A program made the translations under genes and the position numbers. Shown here one piece after another: positions 1-11,565 of a stretch of 64,000 nt of DNA (within the stretch, counting starts at the first letter, position 1; every line of letters begins with the position of its first letter). The stretch lies in the NCBI GenBank assembly GCA_034766995.1, contig CM068314.1:15865201-15929200 (forward strand). Direction: 5' to 3'. The DNA comes from Acanthacorydalis orientalis. Lineage: Eukaryota; Arthropoda; Insecta; Megaloptera; Corydalidae. The notes under the pieces were generated by a model. That model saw nothing but the letters and a program-made list of their open reading frames with translations. It did not search any database and had not been told where the DNA came from.

Positions 1-200
1 TACAATAATATTAGTTGTTTGTACAATATGTATTAATTTACTTGGAAAGGAAAAACAGGTTAAAAAAGTTTCAGTAATTTATTTTATATTCTGTACAATA
101 ATATTTATCAGATATATTATTGATTTATAAACTGTTAACATATTTTTTAAAATAAAAATATGTTTCTTTCGTAACTTTTTCTGCTTAATAACTACATAAA

Positions 201-248
201 TATACATACATACACACACACACACACTCATATGTATATATATAAATA
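201..248. repeat. (CA)n-(TA)n compound microsatellite
   Basis: TACATACATACACACACACA, then a short (TA)n. Confidence 0.9.
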
Positions 249-609
249 TTAATTTTACATTTTAAAAATATTTTTTGCAAGACAAATTATTCTTTAGTAA
301 ATATGATAAATTATGTTCGTTCTATAAATCCAATACTTTAAGATTAATAAATATTTTAATTGAAAAGCAATAACTTTGTAATTGTATGATTTTATACGTG
401 TAATCCCGCTGACAGATTGTTTTAGTGATATTCAACCTTTAAATGTGCTAGTTTTGATCCTTTATTTACTTATCAACAGTAATACTATTATTCTCATAGT
501 GCAAGTAGTGAAAAAAATATTTTTTATACATACATCTAAACAAAACTACTTTATAGCTTCATAAAACAATATAATATATAAAAATGCCATTTTCAGATTT
601 CTTAAAAAT

Positions 610-611
<2 letters not shown>

Positions 612-656
<45 letters not shown>

Positions 657-672
657 ATATATATGTGTGTGT
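612..672. repeat. (TA)n with (TG)n
   Basis: About 17 TA units, then two short GTGTGT blocks separated by TATATATA. Confidence 0.93.
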
Positions 673-904
673 ATTAGAATTAGTAATATAATATATGGAA
701 CACGACTGAAATCTTATATATGAGAACATATTTACGGAAATATGATGACCGTTTTAATGGATGTTAATATTTCCTATTATCACTTCATTTCCAGCACAAA
801 TGGTGTAATAAAGCCGACCATTAAGTTAACGTGACCACAAATGTCAATCAAACATAAGTTAATGTTTTTCTATATATTGAAACGAATCTGGAAAAGCGTG
901 TGAT

Positions 905-910
<6 letters not shown>

Positions 911-970
<60 letters not shown>

Positions 971-971
971 C
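911..971. repeat. (TA)n microsatellite
   Basis: Roughly 26 uninterrupted TA units, then TGTATATA. Confidence 0.95.
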
Positions 972-1034
972 ATCATATAAATATTGATTTGAACGCCCAA
1001 CTATATTATATATTTATACAAAACCATTGGTTTG

Positions 1035-1036
<2 letters not shown>

Positions 1037-1065
<29 letters not shown>
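1037..1065. repeat. (TA)n microsatellite
   Basis: About 14 units, immediately left of family B copy 1. Confidence 0.93.
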
Positions 1066-1075
1066 CTGAAAGAGA

Positions 1076-1270
1076 GTGATTGAACATAGGCTTCCACACG
1101 AAAGTATTAAAAAAAATACAAAAAAATATATTATCGCCCGTTTAGTATTTTAGTTCAAATGTATTTTAATATTGAATTCCACTAAAATACTAAATAAAAA
1201 ATAACATGACTTTTCTTAACCCCTGTGCCCTCTTTTATTACTTTCATGTGGAAGTCTAAATAATAATCAC
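1076..1270. mobile_element. Family B hairpin MITE, copy 1
   Basis: The left arm (GTGATTGAACATAGGCTTCC, then ACACGAAAGTATTAA) is inverted at the right (TTACTTTCATGTGGAAGTCT, then AATAATAATCAC). The centre carries TTTAGTATTTTAGTTCAA facing ACTAAAATACTAAA, so nearly the whole unit folds on itself. (TA)n tracts flank both sides. Confidence 0.78.
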
Positions 1271-1271
1271 C

Positions 1272-1272
1272 A

Positions 1273-1341
<69 letters not shown>
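1272..1341. repeat. (TA)n microsatellite
   Basis: About 31 pure units, immediately right of family B copy 1. Read on the minus strand it gives a false Tyr-Ile protein. Confidence 0.95.
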
Positions 1342-1344
<3 letters not shown>

Positions 1345-1733
1345 AAAGCAACAATGTTTGTTTCTTGACTGTAAATAACAACATAAAAACATCTTTTATG
1401 AATAATAAGTGCTCTTATACATATCTTAACATTTTGGGCTATTATATTCAGTTTGAAGAACATTATCTGTACTAGTTCTAAACATTATCAGCTGAGGAAA
1501 TGAATCTAGGTAGAGCTAGAAAAATATTTTTTTTAATAAATAAATATGGTAATAAAAAATATTATCCCAAATCACTTTAAAATATTCAGTATATTTTCCA
1601 CCTTTAAAAAACACACAGTAATTTAATGATTATTATTATAACGTAAATAACTTTTTGTGTTAAATTGAACGCATGATATGAAATACTCAACAATAAGGTT
1701 GAAAATTGATATTTTAAATTCCTTTGGCTTACT

Positions 1734-1737
<4 letters not shown>

Positions 1738-1768
<31 letters not shown>
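1738..1768. repeat. (TA)n microsatellite
   Basis: About 14 units. Confidence 0.93.
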
Positions 1769-1770
<2 letters not shown>

Positions 1771-2680
1771 TTAGCTACATACATTCGTTATATATTTCAA
1801 AATAAATAATTACATTAATTGAATTTTTTTTCAAGTTCTGGGAATTTTTTCTATATTAAAATATAGACTGATGGTGTGTCAAATTGTTATGTACAATATA
1901 CAAACAGAGAAGTACTTAGAAATTTGAACACTGGAAAAAAACTCAAAGGAATTATATATGTAAATATGTACACACTTAACTATTTCTACATTAAATATTT
2001 TAATATAATGAAATATTTTTTTCATTCTTCCATAAACGAAAAAAATCTGACAAATAAAGGTTCATTAATTAATTATTAATTAGTTTCAGTTGTTCATTAT
2101 GCATATTTTGATAGAGGTTCTACCATATTCAAATTGTTAGCGTATATTTTTTAAAAATTTAGAGGATAATAACCTTGCTATAAATATCACACCTTAGATA
2201 TGAAAGTACCCGATAATCAATTATTGCACCTTTTTGTACAGATAATTTTTTGTAATGTGTGTGAGAATAAAAAAAGATTTGATTAAGTGAATCAATTCAT
2301 TGTGTTAAAAATTATATATTATGATTGCATTTACTTTGTAAATATTTAAAAAATAAATCTATTAATATTTAAAAAGTTATAAAGAAATTAAATGTAGATT
2401 TAAAAGTGCTAATATAGATTTTATAAATAGTTTTTTATTAAAATTATTACAAAAAATATCATTAAATTTATATTAGAATAATTAAAACTTCTGCTCTTGT
2501 AAATTACTAGATGTATATTTCTAGATAATAATTTCTTTAATGCCGAAAAACAGTATTTACTTTGAAATATTCTAATAAGTCGTATATGTGTAAAATACTA
2601 TGAAAAATAATTTCACTTTGGTGAAAATATTATTATAAGAAATATTTTCATGAAAATTCAAAGAACTAAATATATTAGTT
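1769..2680. other. AT-rich DNA, nothing recognised
   Basis: A 67-codon frame at 1,876 begins at a non-ATG codon and is ordinary AT-rich sequence. No repeat partner seen. Confidence 0.6.
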
Positions 2681-2682
2681 AT

Positions 2683-2742
2683 GCTCTCTCTTTCTCTCTC
2701 TCTCTCTCTATATATATATGCATGCATGCATGTATATATATA
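2683..2742. repeat. (CT)n-(TA)n with a CATG core
   Basis: (CT)n, a short (TA)n, CATGCATGCATG, then (TA)n again. Confidence 0.93.
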
Positions 2743-2772
2743 GTATCTTAGTGTTCGAATGTATCTCAACTA

Positions 2773-3110
2773 GTGTCAATACTTGTTGATTTCTTTCACA
2801 GCGATAATATCGATATTAAGATAAACGAACTATCCTTTTGTAAAACTGGCAAAAATATTAAAGTTTTATCTGAAATAATACGATTCAATATTTTATATAT
2901 AACGCAACTCTCAATACCAAGTGAACTGTATAAATTTTCCTGTCGAGTATGTGAAAATGCGAAATACAAATAAATCTTTCGTGTGGCACTTGTGTAAACT
3001 CGACGTTCTGCCTAAGAAAAGGCAAAAGGAAAACAGATAGAGATTGCGTCTTACGCATAGAATCGAGATTGCTGCTTGAAAGTAAATAAATTTCTTGAAT
3101 CAACTAAAAA
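2773..3110. other. Slightly GC-richer unique stretch
   Basis: Weak frames overlap on both strands. CACTTGTGTAAACTCGACGT and GATTGCGTCTTACGCATAG are the most structured pieces; TGCGTCTTACGCA can pair. No gene is claimed. Confidence 0.4.
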
Positions 3111-3235
3111 ATGTGACTGAATTGTAACAAAAGAACAACTTCAAGCATATCATTACATAAATGACGTAAATCATTGGGTTTGATTTATGTACGAACGCGA
3201 AGACAAGAAAATGTATATAGACATAGAAATATATG

Positions 3236-3237
<2 letters not shown>

Positions 3238-3269
<32 letters not shown>
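3238..3269. repeat. (TA)n microsatellite
   Basis: About 15 units. Confidence 0.93.
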
Positions 3270-3271
<2 letters not shown>

Positions 3272-3343
3272 TAAATATCAAAAGTCATCACGCATAATAT
3301 AAAGTCTCCAAAATTAATCTTTTTAGATTTAAATACAGGCATG

Positions 3344-3344
<1 letters not shown>

Positions 3345-3384
<40 letters not shown>
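3345..3384. repeat. (TA)n microsatellite
   Basis: About 20 units, ending where unit 1 of the tandem duplication begins. Confidence 0.95.
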
Positions 3385-3386
<2 letters not shown>

Positions 3387-3627
3387 TTATCATTAACTCA
3401 TGTACAGGTATTAACAAAGTATTAAAATTGTAACAGGAAATATTAAGTGTAATAATTTCGGTCTCTTAATACATACTTTTAATAATATAATATTTCATAG
3501 TGTATTTTATATTTAGAATTAAGCAAATTTTGTGACAGTAGTTGTTGAAGACACCATTTTCTTTGTTGTTTATAGTACAATCGTTTAAAGTAATGACAAA
3601 ATGACAAATATCTATATACACACATAC

Positions 3628-3665
<38 letters not shown>

Positions 3666-3886
3666 ATCATTAATTCATGTATATAAATTAATAAAGTATT
3701 AAAATTGTAACAGGAAATATTAAGTGTAATAATTTCGGTCTCTTAATACATACTTTTAATAATATAATATTTCATAGTGTATTTTATATTTAGAATTAAG
3801 CAAATTTTGTGACAGTAGTTGCTAGAGGCTTGCCATATTCTTTGTTGTTTATAGTACAATCGTTTAGAGTAATGACAAAATGACAA

Positions 3887-3906
<20 letters not shown>
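3385..3906 (+). repeat. Tandem duplication, two units with a 277-bp period
   Basis: Unit 1 begins GTTATCATTAACTCATGTA near 3,385; unit 2 begins GTTATCATTAATTCATGTA near 3,663. About 150 bp within them, including AATTGTAACAGGAAATATTA and AATTTCGGTCTCTTAATACA, is identical. They differ by a small cluster (GTTGTTGAAGACACCATTTT against GTTGCTAGAGGCTTGCCATA), then agree again to TGACAAAATGACAAATAT. Each unit is preceded by a (TA)n tract, so unequal exchange between TA tracts is a plausible cause. No coding content was recognised. Confidence 0.92.
3628..3661. repeat. (TA)n microsatellite
   Basis: About 17 units between the two duplication units. Confidence 0.95.

Positions 3907-3960
<54 letters not shown>
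3888..3960. repeat. (TA)n, interrupted by CACACATG
   Basis: Two TA blocks of about 9 and 19 units at the end of the second duplication unit. Confidence 0.93.
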
Positions 3961-3966
<6 letters not shown>

Positions 3967-4229
3967 AAAATATTGAATAACATCTCTTGTAGGTAACAAT
4001 ATTCTACAAACATTTGAACATGTGTAATGTATGTCTTAGATATATATTTTCCTTTATATATTCCTTTTAATAATACTCTTATAAAATCTTATATGAATAT
4101 TAAAATGTACATACAGCAAATATACACAGCAATACTTAATAAATAAATTATTCAAAAAATATAGAGCTTTAATAATTTTGTTGTACGTGACTTTCAAATG
4201 ATTTTAATAATATTATACTTTTTTCAGTT

Positions 4230-4231
<2 letters not shown>

Positions 4232-4283
<52 letters not shown>
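4232..4283. repeat. (TA)n microsatellite
   Basis: About 25 pure units. Confidence 0.95.
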
Positions 4284-4285
<2 letters not shown>

Positions 4286-4504
4286 AGCTGGTTTTAATTT
4301 AATCCTTGTTTCTTTTTTATTGTTTCATGGAATATTTGCCCTTTTTTTAAAAAAATAAGACATATGATTTTTACTCTATATAACTATAAAGATGTTTAGT
4401 TAGAATATTTTTTTTATTTTATTCAAAATAATCTTATTTAAATATCATATAAATTTAAACTTCACTTCTTCAAAATGTCTGATTATTAAATCTACCTTTG
4501 TACA

Positions 4505-4755
4505 TATTGAAAATGAATTTTTCGCCCCCTCTCTCACAAAGCATAAATAGTTTTTTTATCAAAATGTATAATAAATGACTAATAGTCACTTTGCTGCAAT
4601 ATTGCACTTTGAGGGCGATGGTATCGGTATCAAAATGCGTATAAGAAACAATCATACGTTATTATTCATCATTTATTGAACACTTTTATCATAAACTTAT
4701 TATGTTTCATGGAATGAAAGAAAAAATCATTTGTGAAAATGAATTTAGTCACAAT
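4505..4755. mobile_element. Family A foldback repeat, copy 1
   Basis: The left arm runs GAATTTTTCGCCCCCTCTCT and on through ATCAAAATGTATAATAAATG. The right arm is its inverse: ATCATTTATTGAACACTTTT, then AAATCATTTGTGAAAATGAA. The loop holds GGTATCGGTATCAAAATGCG, close to the inner motif shared by the family. Confidence 0.68.
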
Positions 4756-5520
4756 GTCAAAAATATTTTAAAAATGGACTTAATTAGGTTCAACAAATCA
4801 TTTAGATAAATATTATTTTATTTATAAATTCTAGAATATTTGAAAATTCATTTCATTAAAAATTATTTTATAATATAATAATATTTAAGGTATATAATTA
4901 AATATTATTTACTTTTCACCATGATATTTTGAATCCACTGAACTCCAAGTCTCCCATATACTATCATGTCAGAAATTAACTACCTGCGATTGGAACATGA
5001 ATGTAACCAGCAATTTATTTTCTTACGATTGTATTCGTATACAGTATTTTTTTTATATTATTAATTCAGAAATTACAACAGTTCTATGTATTTAATATTT
5101 TTTTTACCTTCTATATATTTATTTTCATAATAAAAACATTAAATTATTTTCCGGTTAGAGAGTTTTTGTTGCACGTGTCACTGATTACAACTTTTTAATT
5201 CTTTACTGATTCGAATGTGTTTAATACTGTAGTAATATATCTAATAAAATTATTTTATTTTCATATTTTATAAAAATAATATAAATTTTAAACAAATACA
5301 AATCAAATAAACAAATAAAATTCATTATTAATTAAAAAATATTTTTTTAATTTAATTTTTTCATTGTTTTTGGGTGTTTCGTCTTCTAGTAATTATTAGA
5401 AATGAGGTCGCGCTGTATTTATTCCCTTTAAATATTTCTATTTTTATACATTTTCATATCTCTCTTTCAATGAAAAAATAAAAAAACAGCATATATTAAA
5501 CTTATATATTTTATAATTTT
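4756..5520. other. AT-rich DNA, nothing recognised
   Basis: Unique by eye. A small non-AT patch, GAGGTCGCGCTGTATTTATT, lies near 5,405 without an open frame. Confidence 0.55.

Positions 5521-5524
<4 letters not shown>

Positions 5525-5553
<29 letters not shown>
5525..5553. repeat. (TA)n microsatellite
   Basis: About 14 units abutting family B copy 2 on its left. Confidence 0.93.
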
Positions 5554-5557
<4 letters not shown>

Positions 5558-5744
5558 AATTCAACTAAGGCTTCCACACGAAATTATTAACAAAAACGTA
5601 AAAATTAAAAAAAAATGTTATCCTTCATTTAGTATTTTAGTTCAATTGTATTGGATTGAACTAAAATACTAAATAAAAAATAACATAACTTTTCTTAACC
5701 CCTATACCTCGTTTTAATACTTCCATGTGGAAGCCTAAATTCAA

Positions 5745-5752
<8 letters not shown>
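5554..5752. mobile_element. Family B hairpin MITE, copy 2
   Basis: AATTCAACTAAGGCTTCCAC faces ATGTGGAAGCCTAAATTCAA, with the core TAGTATTTTAGTTCAATTG facing TTGAACTAAAATACTAAA. It is inserted between two (TA)n tracts. About 80-85% identical by eye to copy 1, in the same layout. Confidence 0.8.

Positions 5753-5802
<50 letters not shown>
5752..5802. repeat. (TA)n microsatellite
   Basis: About 25 units abutting family B copy 2 on its right. Confidence 0.95.
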
Positions 5803-5805
<3 letters not shown>

Positions 5806-6266
5806 TATGCTATTTATTATATTCTTTATGAGAGATTAGATTAAAATTTACATATGAAAAATTTAAATTCGTTTCTATATTTGTTGATGATGTATGTAGT
5901 AATACAGTGTTTATACAAGATAAGAGCTATAAAATATGACTTTTATACGTACATTTTTATATATTATGAAGTATAAGAAAAATATTTAAAAAGAGATACG
6001 GACTAGCTTTAATAATTCTGGTATTGACTTTTATATTTTCATAAATATAATAATGTACATGGTTTATTATTTATTGGATACTTAAATTATATCAGTGATT
6101 ATAAAAACTAGCTATTACAATTTTAAAAACTGTTCTGCAAGCCAAATAGCTAGAAATAATATCCAACACTTGAAACAAATAAAGTCATCCATTGATTTGA
6201 GTTCATAACGAAATAGCCCATGTTTGTCGGGTCTAACTAAATGATGTAACATCGTATATATTTCAG

Positions 6267-6609
6267 AGTAGTAGTATGTCCGTTGCACATACTGTGATCT
6301 GTAACGAGGCCAAAGCCACTACTCAAAAGCTTTTGGCTAGCGTTGCAACAAGAAGTTATCACACGAAGAGAGAGCAGATCGCGAGCGCAAGACGTGACAT
6401 ATAGAGGCCATATTGGGAGGACAGATTGAGAACATGACGTTGTGTAAAACGGACGGGTTGCCGTTAAAGATTGAAACTCTGCCGCCTGTGAAATCTGAGT
6501 GGTTGAAAGAAGGATGGCAGGGTAGGTTCTCGATAGTCCCTACACAACTACCGCTGACACAACGTCCGTTTGCTACGCTAGCTGTTTATGATCACAGTTG
6601 GGAATGACA
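6267..6609 (+). other. Exon-like GC-richer island
   Basis: About half G+C over 340 bp in a background near 20-25%. It starts just after an acceptor-like TATATTTCAG and ends at ACA followed by a donor-like GTGAGT. Two plus-strand frames are partly open: MSVAHTVICNEAKATTQKLL ending at 6,403, then a frame from the ATG at 6,434 (MTLCKTDGLPLKIETLPPVK) to the stop at 6,605. Because of the stop between them it is not one continuous coding exon; a 5' untranslated exon, a non-coding RNA exon or an old LTR piece would all fit. The strand is uncertain. Confidence 0.4.
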
Positions 6610-7700
6610 GTGAGTGAGGTGATTGCGGTTCTCACAGAAAAAAGACTCTTCATGTTTACATATATTTTTCTTTTGTTTTGGTCATTTCATTTGATACAGA
6701 ACTCATGTTGTTTGGTTACACTTTTGTTTTGTAATTAATTTTTTTTTAAATATAATCCTCTTTGTTTTGTATCAATTTTCTGATGTTGTGTGTCAGGTTC
6801 TGAATATTTTTATGTGTGATCAAATACCAATACATTAGACATGTTTTTCATTAACACTGAAAGGATGTATTATTTTTATTATCTGATATTTAACGCGAAA
6901 TTGACTGTAATGTTTATTTGCACAAATTACAATGGTAATTAATTCAAAGTAACATCAAAGGGAACATGAACATATCAAATTCTATCGAATACATCAACCA
7001 TATTGTTTCTAGAAGTGTGTTTCGATTGCCTAAAGGGCATGTCGGGAAAGTTACCTAAAGTACATTTTCAAAAGAGAATAAATTGTTTATTCAGTATGAA
7101 ATTTACTTGTGTGTGTGTGTATATATATGAGTATAAATATTAATTTTCATTTTTTTAAATATAATTATTAGAAAATCTGTATATATTTCAAATTTCAGTC
7201 TGAGTATATTTTTAAACCACGTATATATTAAAATGATATTTCTTGAAACCTCATTTTTACAAATACAGAGATATTTCAATAATCAAAGATAAACTTTTTT
7301 TATGCTAGATTATATTTAAAAGAAAAGTGAAAATAGATCACAATTATTTTTAATAATTTACAATTAACAAATGAAATAATTAATTATTTTTTTACATTAT
7401 TGTTATTATCTATCAAATATTTACTAAATAATTTCAATATTAAAAAAATATTTATTTATTCACAAATATTTTCCACCTTAGAAATAACAACATTGAATAA
7501 TTTTAATTCACATCAGTTTTATAAACATGTGGATAATAATATAAGTAAGAATTTTACAGAATAATTATATTGATTTCTGATAGTATATTTATTTATAAAG
7601 TTATAACTAACATTTTCAAAAAGTTTTTCTTTAAATAAAATTACTGTAATGAATCCCATATTTTTAAATATTTTTATTTTGCTTTTATTCAAACTGAAAA
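6610..7700. other. AT-rich flank of the 6.3-kb island
   Basis: The first 200 bp are T- and G-rich (GTTTTGTATCAATTTTCTGA), which would suit an intron after the donor-like site at 6,610. The rest is unstructured apart from the (TG)n-(TA)n repeat. Confidence 0.4.
7109..7139. repeat. (TG)n-(TA)n
   Basis: Six TG units, then about four TA units. Confidence 0.85.
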
Positions 7701-7708
7701 ATAATAAT

Positions 7709-7710
<2 letters not shown>

Positions 7711-7751
<41 letters not shown>
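7711..7751. repeat. (TA)n microsatellite
   Basis: About 20 units. Confidence 0.95.
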
Positions 7752-7754
<3 letters not shown>

Positions 7755-7799
7755 GTCTTTATAAATGTACGTATTCATTTACATAAATATATTTAAAAA

Positions 7800-8200
7800 C
7801 GAACAAAAGAATTATCAATAAGTATTGATAAATAATAAAAAACTCATTCAATTTATAAAACTGCTTCAAATAGTTCATTTGATTCATTATAAATTCATTT
7901 CAATTTGTCTCATAAGTACTTCTAGCAAAGTACGGATTGTTCGAGATATTTTCTTGAATGGTTTTCTGAAAGTGAAGGATATAAGGAAATTCAAAACAGA
8001 GGAGAACAATGTTCGGATTGCCACAATTCCATTTAGAATTCAAGATACAGCTCCACTTACATGGAAGGCATGATGTGTTTCGCTTACTAGCAAGACATAT
8101 GGCTGAACTGATTTACGACTACTGTTGTTTTTCTATGAACAAAGTTGTAGATTCCAAATAGCTAGGAGAATGTTAAATTCGTCGAATGTTAACTTAGAAA
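7800..8200. other. Weak open frame, probably not a gene
   Basis: The frame 7,825-8,073 has no ATG. Its second half (VRIATIPFRIQDTAPLTWKA) is less AT-biased, so a decayed coding piece is possible. No family is recognisable. Confidence 0.2.
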
Positions 8201-8253
8201 CATGTATTCAAGTGTACACGTATGTACATACGCCATGTATATATACCACACGC

Positions 8254-8259
<6 letters not shown>

Positions 8260-8299
<40 letters not shown>
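8260..8299. repeat. (TA)n microsatellite
   Basis: About 20 units, between CATATGTG and TGTACACA. Confidence 0.95.
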
Positions 8300-8306
<7 letters not shown>

Positions 8307-8361
8307 AATTTGTGTTTACTTAAATATTGCTTTTGCAGATTCTTTAATTTTAGACTAAAGA

Positions 8362-8386
8362 ATATATATATATATATATATATATA
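8362..8386. repeat. (TA)n microsatellite
   Basis: About 12 units, followed by CATACATACA. Confidence 0.92.
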
Positions 8387-8619
8387 CATACATACAAATT
8401 TATACTGTACTATTTATAGTAAATTTGTATAAAACTCCATGTGTACATGTATTATAAAGAAAATTTATCATTTTATCATTTTTCAACAATTTTTGTGTGT
8501 TTTTTAAAAATATATCAATTAAAAATTATGTCAGTAAATTATAATGAAGTACTTAACAAATTGTAATTGAAAGAATGCTTACACTTTCAAGTATCGACAC
8601 TCTCCCTCTTTTCATCTGC

Positions 8620-8692
<73 letters not shown>
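8620..8692. repeat. (TC)n-(TA)n compound microsatellite
   Basis: Fourteen TC units pass directly into about 21 TA units. Confidence 0.95.
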
Positions 8693-8695
<3 letters not shown>

Positions 8696-8699
8696 TTTA

Positions 8700-10379
8700 A
8701 ATAATTATTGAAGCCAACATTTCAAACGAATATCAAATAAGAATTAAAAATAGCAATAAACTTACATAAAATCAAAATGTGCATATTTGAATACACATTT
8801 GAAAAGTATTTTGAAGTGAATTTGTACAATTATTTCTTTTATCAATGAAATGCTTTTAAAAATCAAATTAACCAAACGTAAATATTATCAAAGTATCGAA
8901 AATTTCAAACAGATTGAACGATAAGGGCTTGATAAATGAATAATTGATGCATTTTTGACAAATATGTTGTGGCTTAGAATTTAATTGTCATAAATAAACA
9001 GGCCACAGAATTTTCTTTTGTCAAAATATCCAATAATTAATTATCCTCTATTTTGATATGCTAATACGAGTTTCAATGACAATACCAATATTTTAAAGCA
9101 CCGAAAGTTGGATTTTCGTATTGGATTTTATGCTATAATTGTCTCATTCATTACATTATTCATGTTCTTTCATTGGAATAACGATTTGTGTTTAATTATT
9201 TGTAATGTAAATCCAAAATATTTACTCACCCTAAATACGACGTAATGACATAAAAAGAATGTTATATATTTATAGATAATTCATATTAATTTATTTTCAC
9301 ATAACAAATAGATAGTTGATTGTATATCCATACCTCAGAACAAAATTATTTAAATCAAACTTAACAAAACAGATTTCTTATATTTAATGTCAATAAATAC
9401 ATATTTTTACTATTGTGAACGTATGTCCTTATTTAAGAAAAATCTGTATTTCTTTGTTTCTAATATTTATAGTTTTGATTTTGTGAAAACAATGAAGTAA
9501 CTGATCTGTCTTCACATTAATTATTTATTAAAAAATATAAGAGAGAGAGCAGAGTTCCCCGATACATTAAAAAATATATTCTACTCTAAGTAAATAACAC
9601 TTTTTTTGAATATTTTACTTCTGTTCATCATTTCATTGTTATTTTGCACATATTTTTTTTGTACAAATAAAACATTTAGGAATAAAATTTATGAAATTTA
9701 CCTTAATAATATTTTTGATTTCTACTGTGGCTAAATTTGCTTTATAAAAGAAAATTTTTCACTCCACCATAAACCCTAAATTTTTTTCCTGCTCAAAATT
9801 TGTCAAGTCAATTGAATATTTATCATTTTAATTGGACTTTATGTGGATCAAGATAGTAACATCATTCTCATTTTTCCATGATGCTGTTTAACTTATTAGT
9901 TTAGTAAAGATTCTAGTTTTGGTATAACGACTTAATTTACAATGAGAAATGAATCACTCTTCATACACTTAAAACATGGTTTATTTATGTAAAATTAATC
10001 AATAGTTTTTTACAATTCTTTTGATTTCTCTTATTGAATTTTTTGATGACGATGTTTTTATTTTTAGAGCGTAGTTGTACAGAAAAATCTGATTTTTATT
10101 TCTTTTTAAATTAATAAATAAGGTTTTCTTAATGGTTTCTGAGAAACTATCAGTTATTGTTTTAATTTTTATTGATATATAAAATATAATTATTCATATA
10201 TGTAAATTTAGTACATTTATTCTTATTTTTATTAATGGATTTCTAAAGTTAAGCAAACAATTAAGTTCATTTTTTTCTTTTATCACATCGTAAATTGAAA
10301 CCTTTCCAAATGATAATAATAAAACAAATGTTTATTTAAACGATATCAATATAATATTATTATAAATGAAATTCACATA
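8700..10379. other. AT-rich DNA, nothing recognised
   Basis: No frame of 60 codons, no microsatellite longer than GAGAGAGAG at 9,541, and no repeat partner. Confidence 0.6.
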
Positions 10380-10765
10380 AGAGCGTCGATATTTCATCGC
10401 ACCACATCATATTTTCAAATTAACGTTTTCGGAAACTGTATCTTTTCGAATAAGGTCACACACCGGATTTTTTTCTACGTCTGTGTCCCGTTCATTTTTC
10501 ACGCAGGAATGGAACACCCATAATTTAATGAATCGGACAGACGAGCGTGTGCTTCACGTCCGTGCTTGTCCGATATGTTGTGTTTTATTTGCGGTTCATT
10601 TTTAGACGCAACATGTCGCTTTCCGGTTACGATTCTCGACGGTGAGAAAAAAAATACGTGCGCCACTAGTTTATACGAACTCGGGTCCTGTGAGTTTTAT
10701 TCACACACGTCACCAGTTCATAATAAGAACATAGGCTGCGGTATAGTTTTCTGGAACGTGAGTTA
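10380..10765. other. GC-richer island with a compact hairpin
   Basis: CpG dinucleotides are frequent (GAGCGTCGATATTTCATCGC at the left edge, TTCTCGACGGTGAG near 10,640). At 10,534-10,572, CGGACAGACGAGCGTGTGCT is followed by TCACGTCCGTGCTTGTCCG; ends and middle can pair as an imperfect stem. A plus frame from the ATG at 10,575 (MLCFICGSFLDATCRFPVTI) runs to 10,766 and includes ACG then GTGAGA, a donor-like site. Promoter, enhancer or first exon are all possible. Confidence 0.35.
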
Positions 10766-11525
10766 GGTCTTATTTAATTATACTGTCCGTTTGTTTTTAA
10801 TTATCATTATGTATTTAATATTAACTTTATTTTTGCTATTGATGTAATTAACTGAACATTAGTTTCATATTTGTTTTCATCACATATTTAATTAGCGAAA
10901 TATAATAATAATTATCATATATGTATATCAGTATGTTTACAACTAATTATAACGTTTAATATTTGAAACAAGTAATTTATTCTAAACTTTGAAATCACTA
11001 ATACTAATATATTTCACTAATATATTTCGATGCAATTAATATAAAAATTATTCCAATTTATTGGTGGCTACTCGTATAAGAACACCTGTAAAATTCTATT
11101 TTAATTTCATCATATAAATAATATATCAAATACCATATAAATTCACTTTTTCAATATAAATAATATGATAATCACAAATCGTCTGACTGGTGATTGTGTT
11201 TAAATATTTTTTACACACGAATCTTCAAAGTACTATAATTTTGGATCTACTGGATGGATTTGGATGAAACTTGCATAACACCTTTTCTTTTGATTACTGA
11301 TTTATATTTAAATAAATGATGTATTTGAAAACATATGCTTTACTTAAATGTAAATCTTATATAGATACAAATATTATGAATTTTTTCTAATAAATAAGGT
11401 AATAGCACAACAAATATCCACAGATTTTATCAACTTTGTGTTTTGATTCTCGTTGTCAAGTTTAATATAATTTTACTGAAAAAAAATTTTAATAATACTT
11501 ACTACTTTATAAAGTGTTTAATTAA

Positions 11526-11529
<4 letters not shown>

Positions 11530-11559
<30 letters not shown>
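11530..11559. repeat. (TA)n microsatellite
   Basis: About 15 units. Confidence 0.93.

Positions 11560-11565
<6 letters not shown>

Noticed and set aside
1182..1463. 93-codon minus frame with a long Tyr-Ile run
   Set aside because: The run is a (TA)n microsatellite and the flanks belong to a family B hairpin. The same applies to the Tyr-Ile frames near 3.1-4.0, 8.2, 15.1, 23.3, 24.8, 26.3, 28.8, 39.4, 41.2, 54.7, 55.9 and 56.6 kb.
11240..11290. GGATGGATTTGGATGAAACT, reminiscent of old insect transposon text
   Set aside because: Only about 30 bases, no ends or coding remains, so no element can be named.
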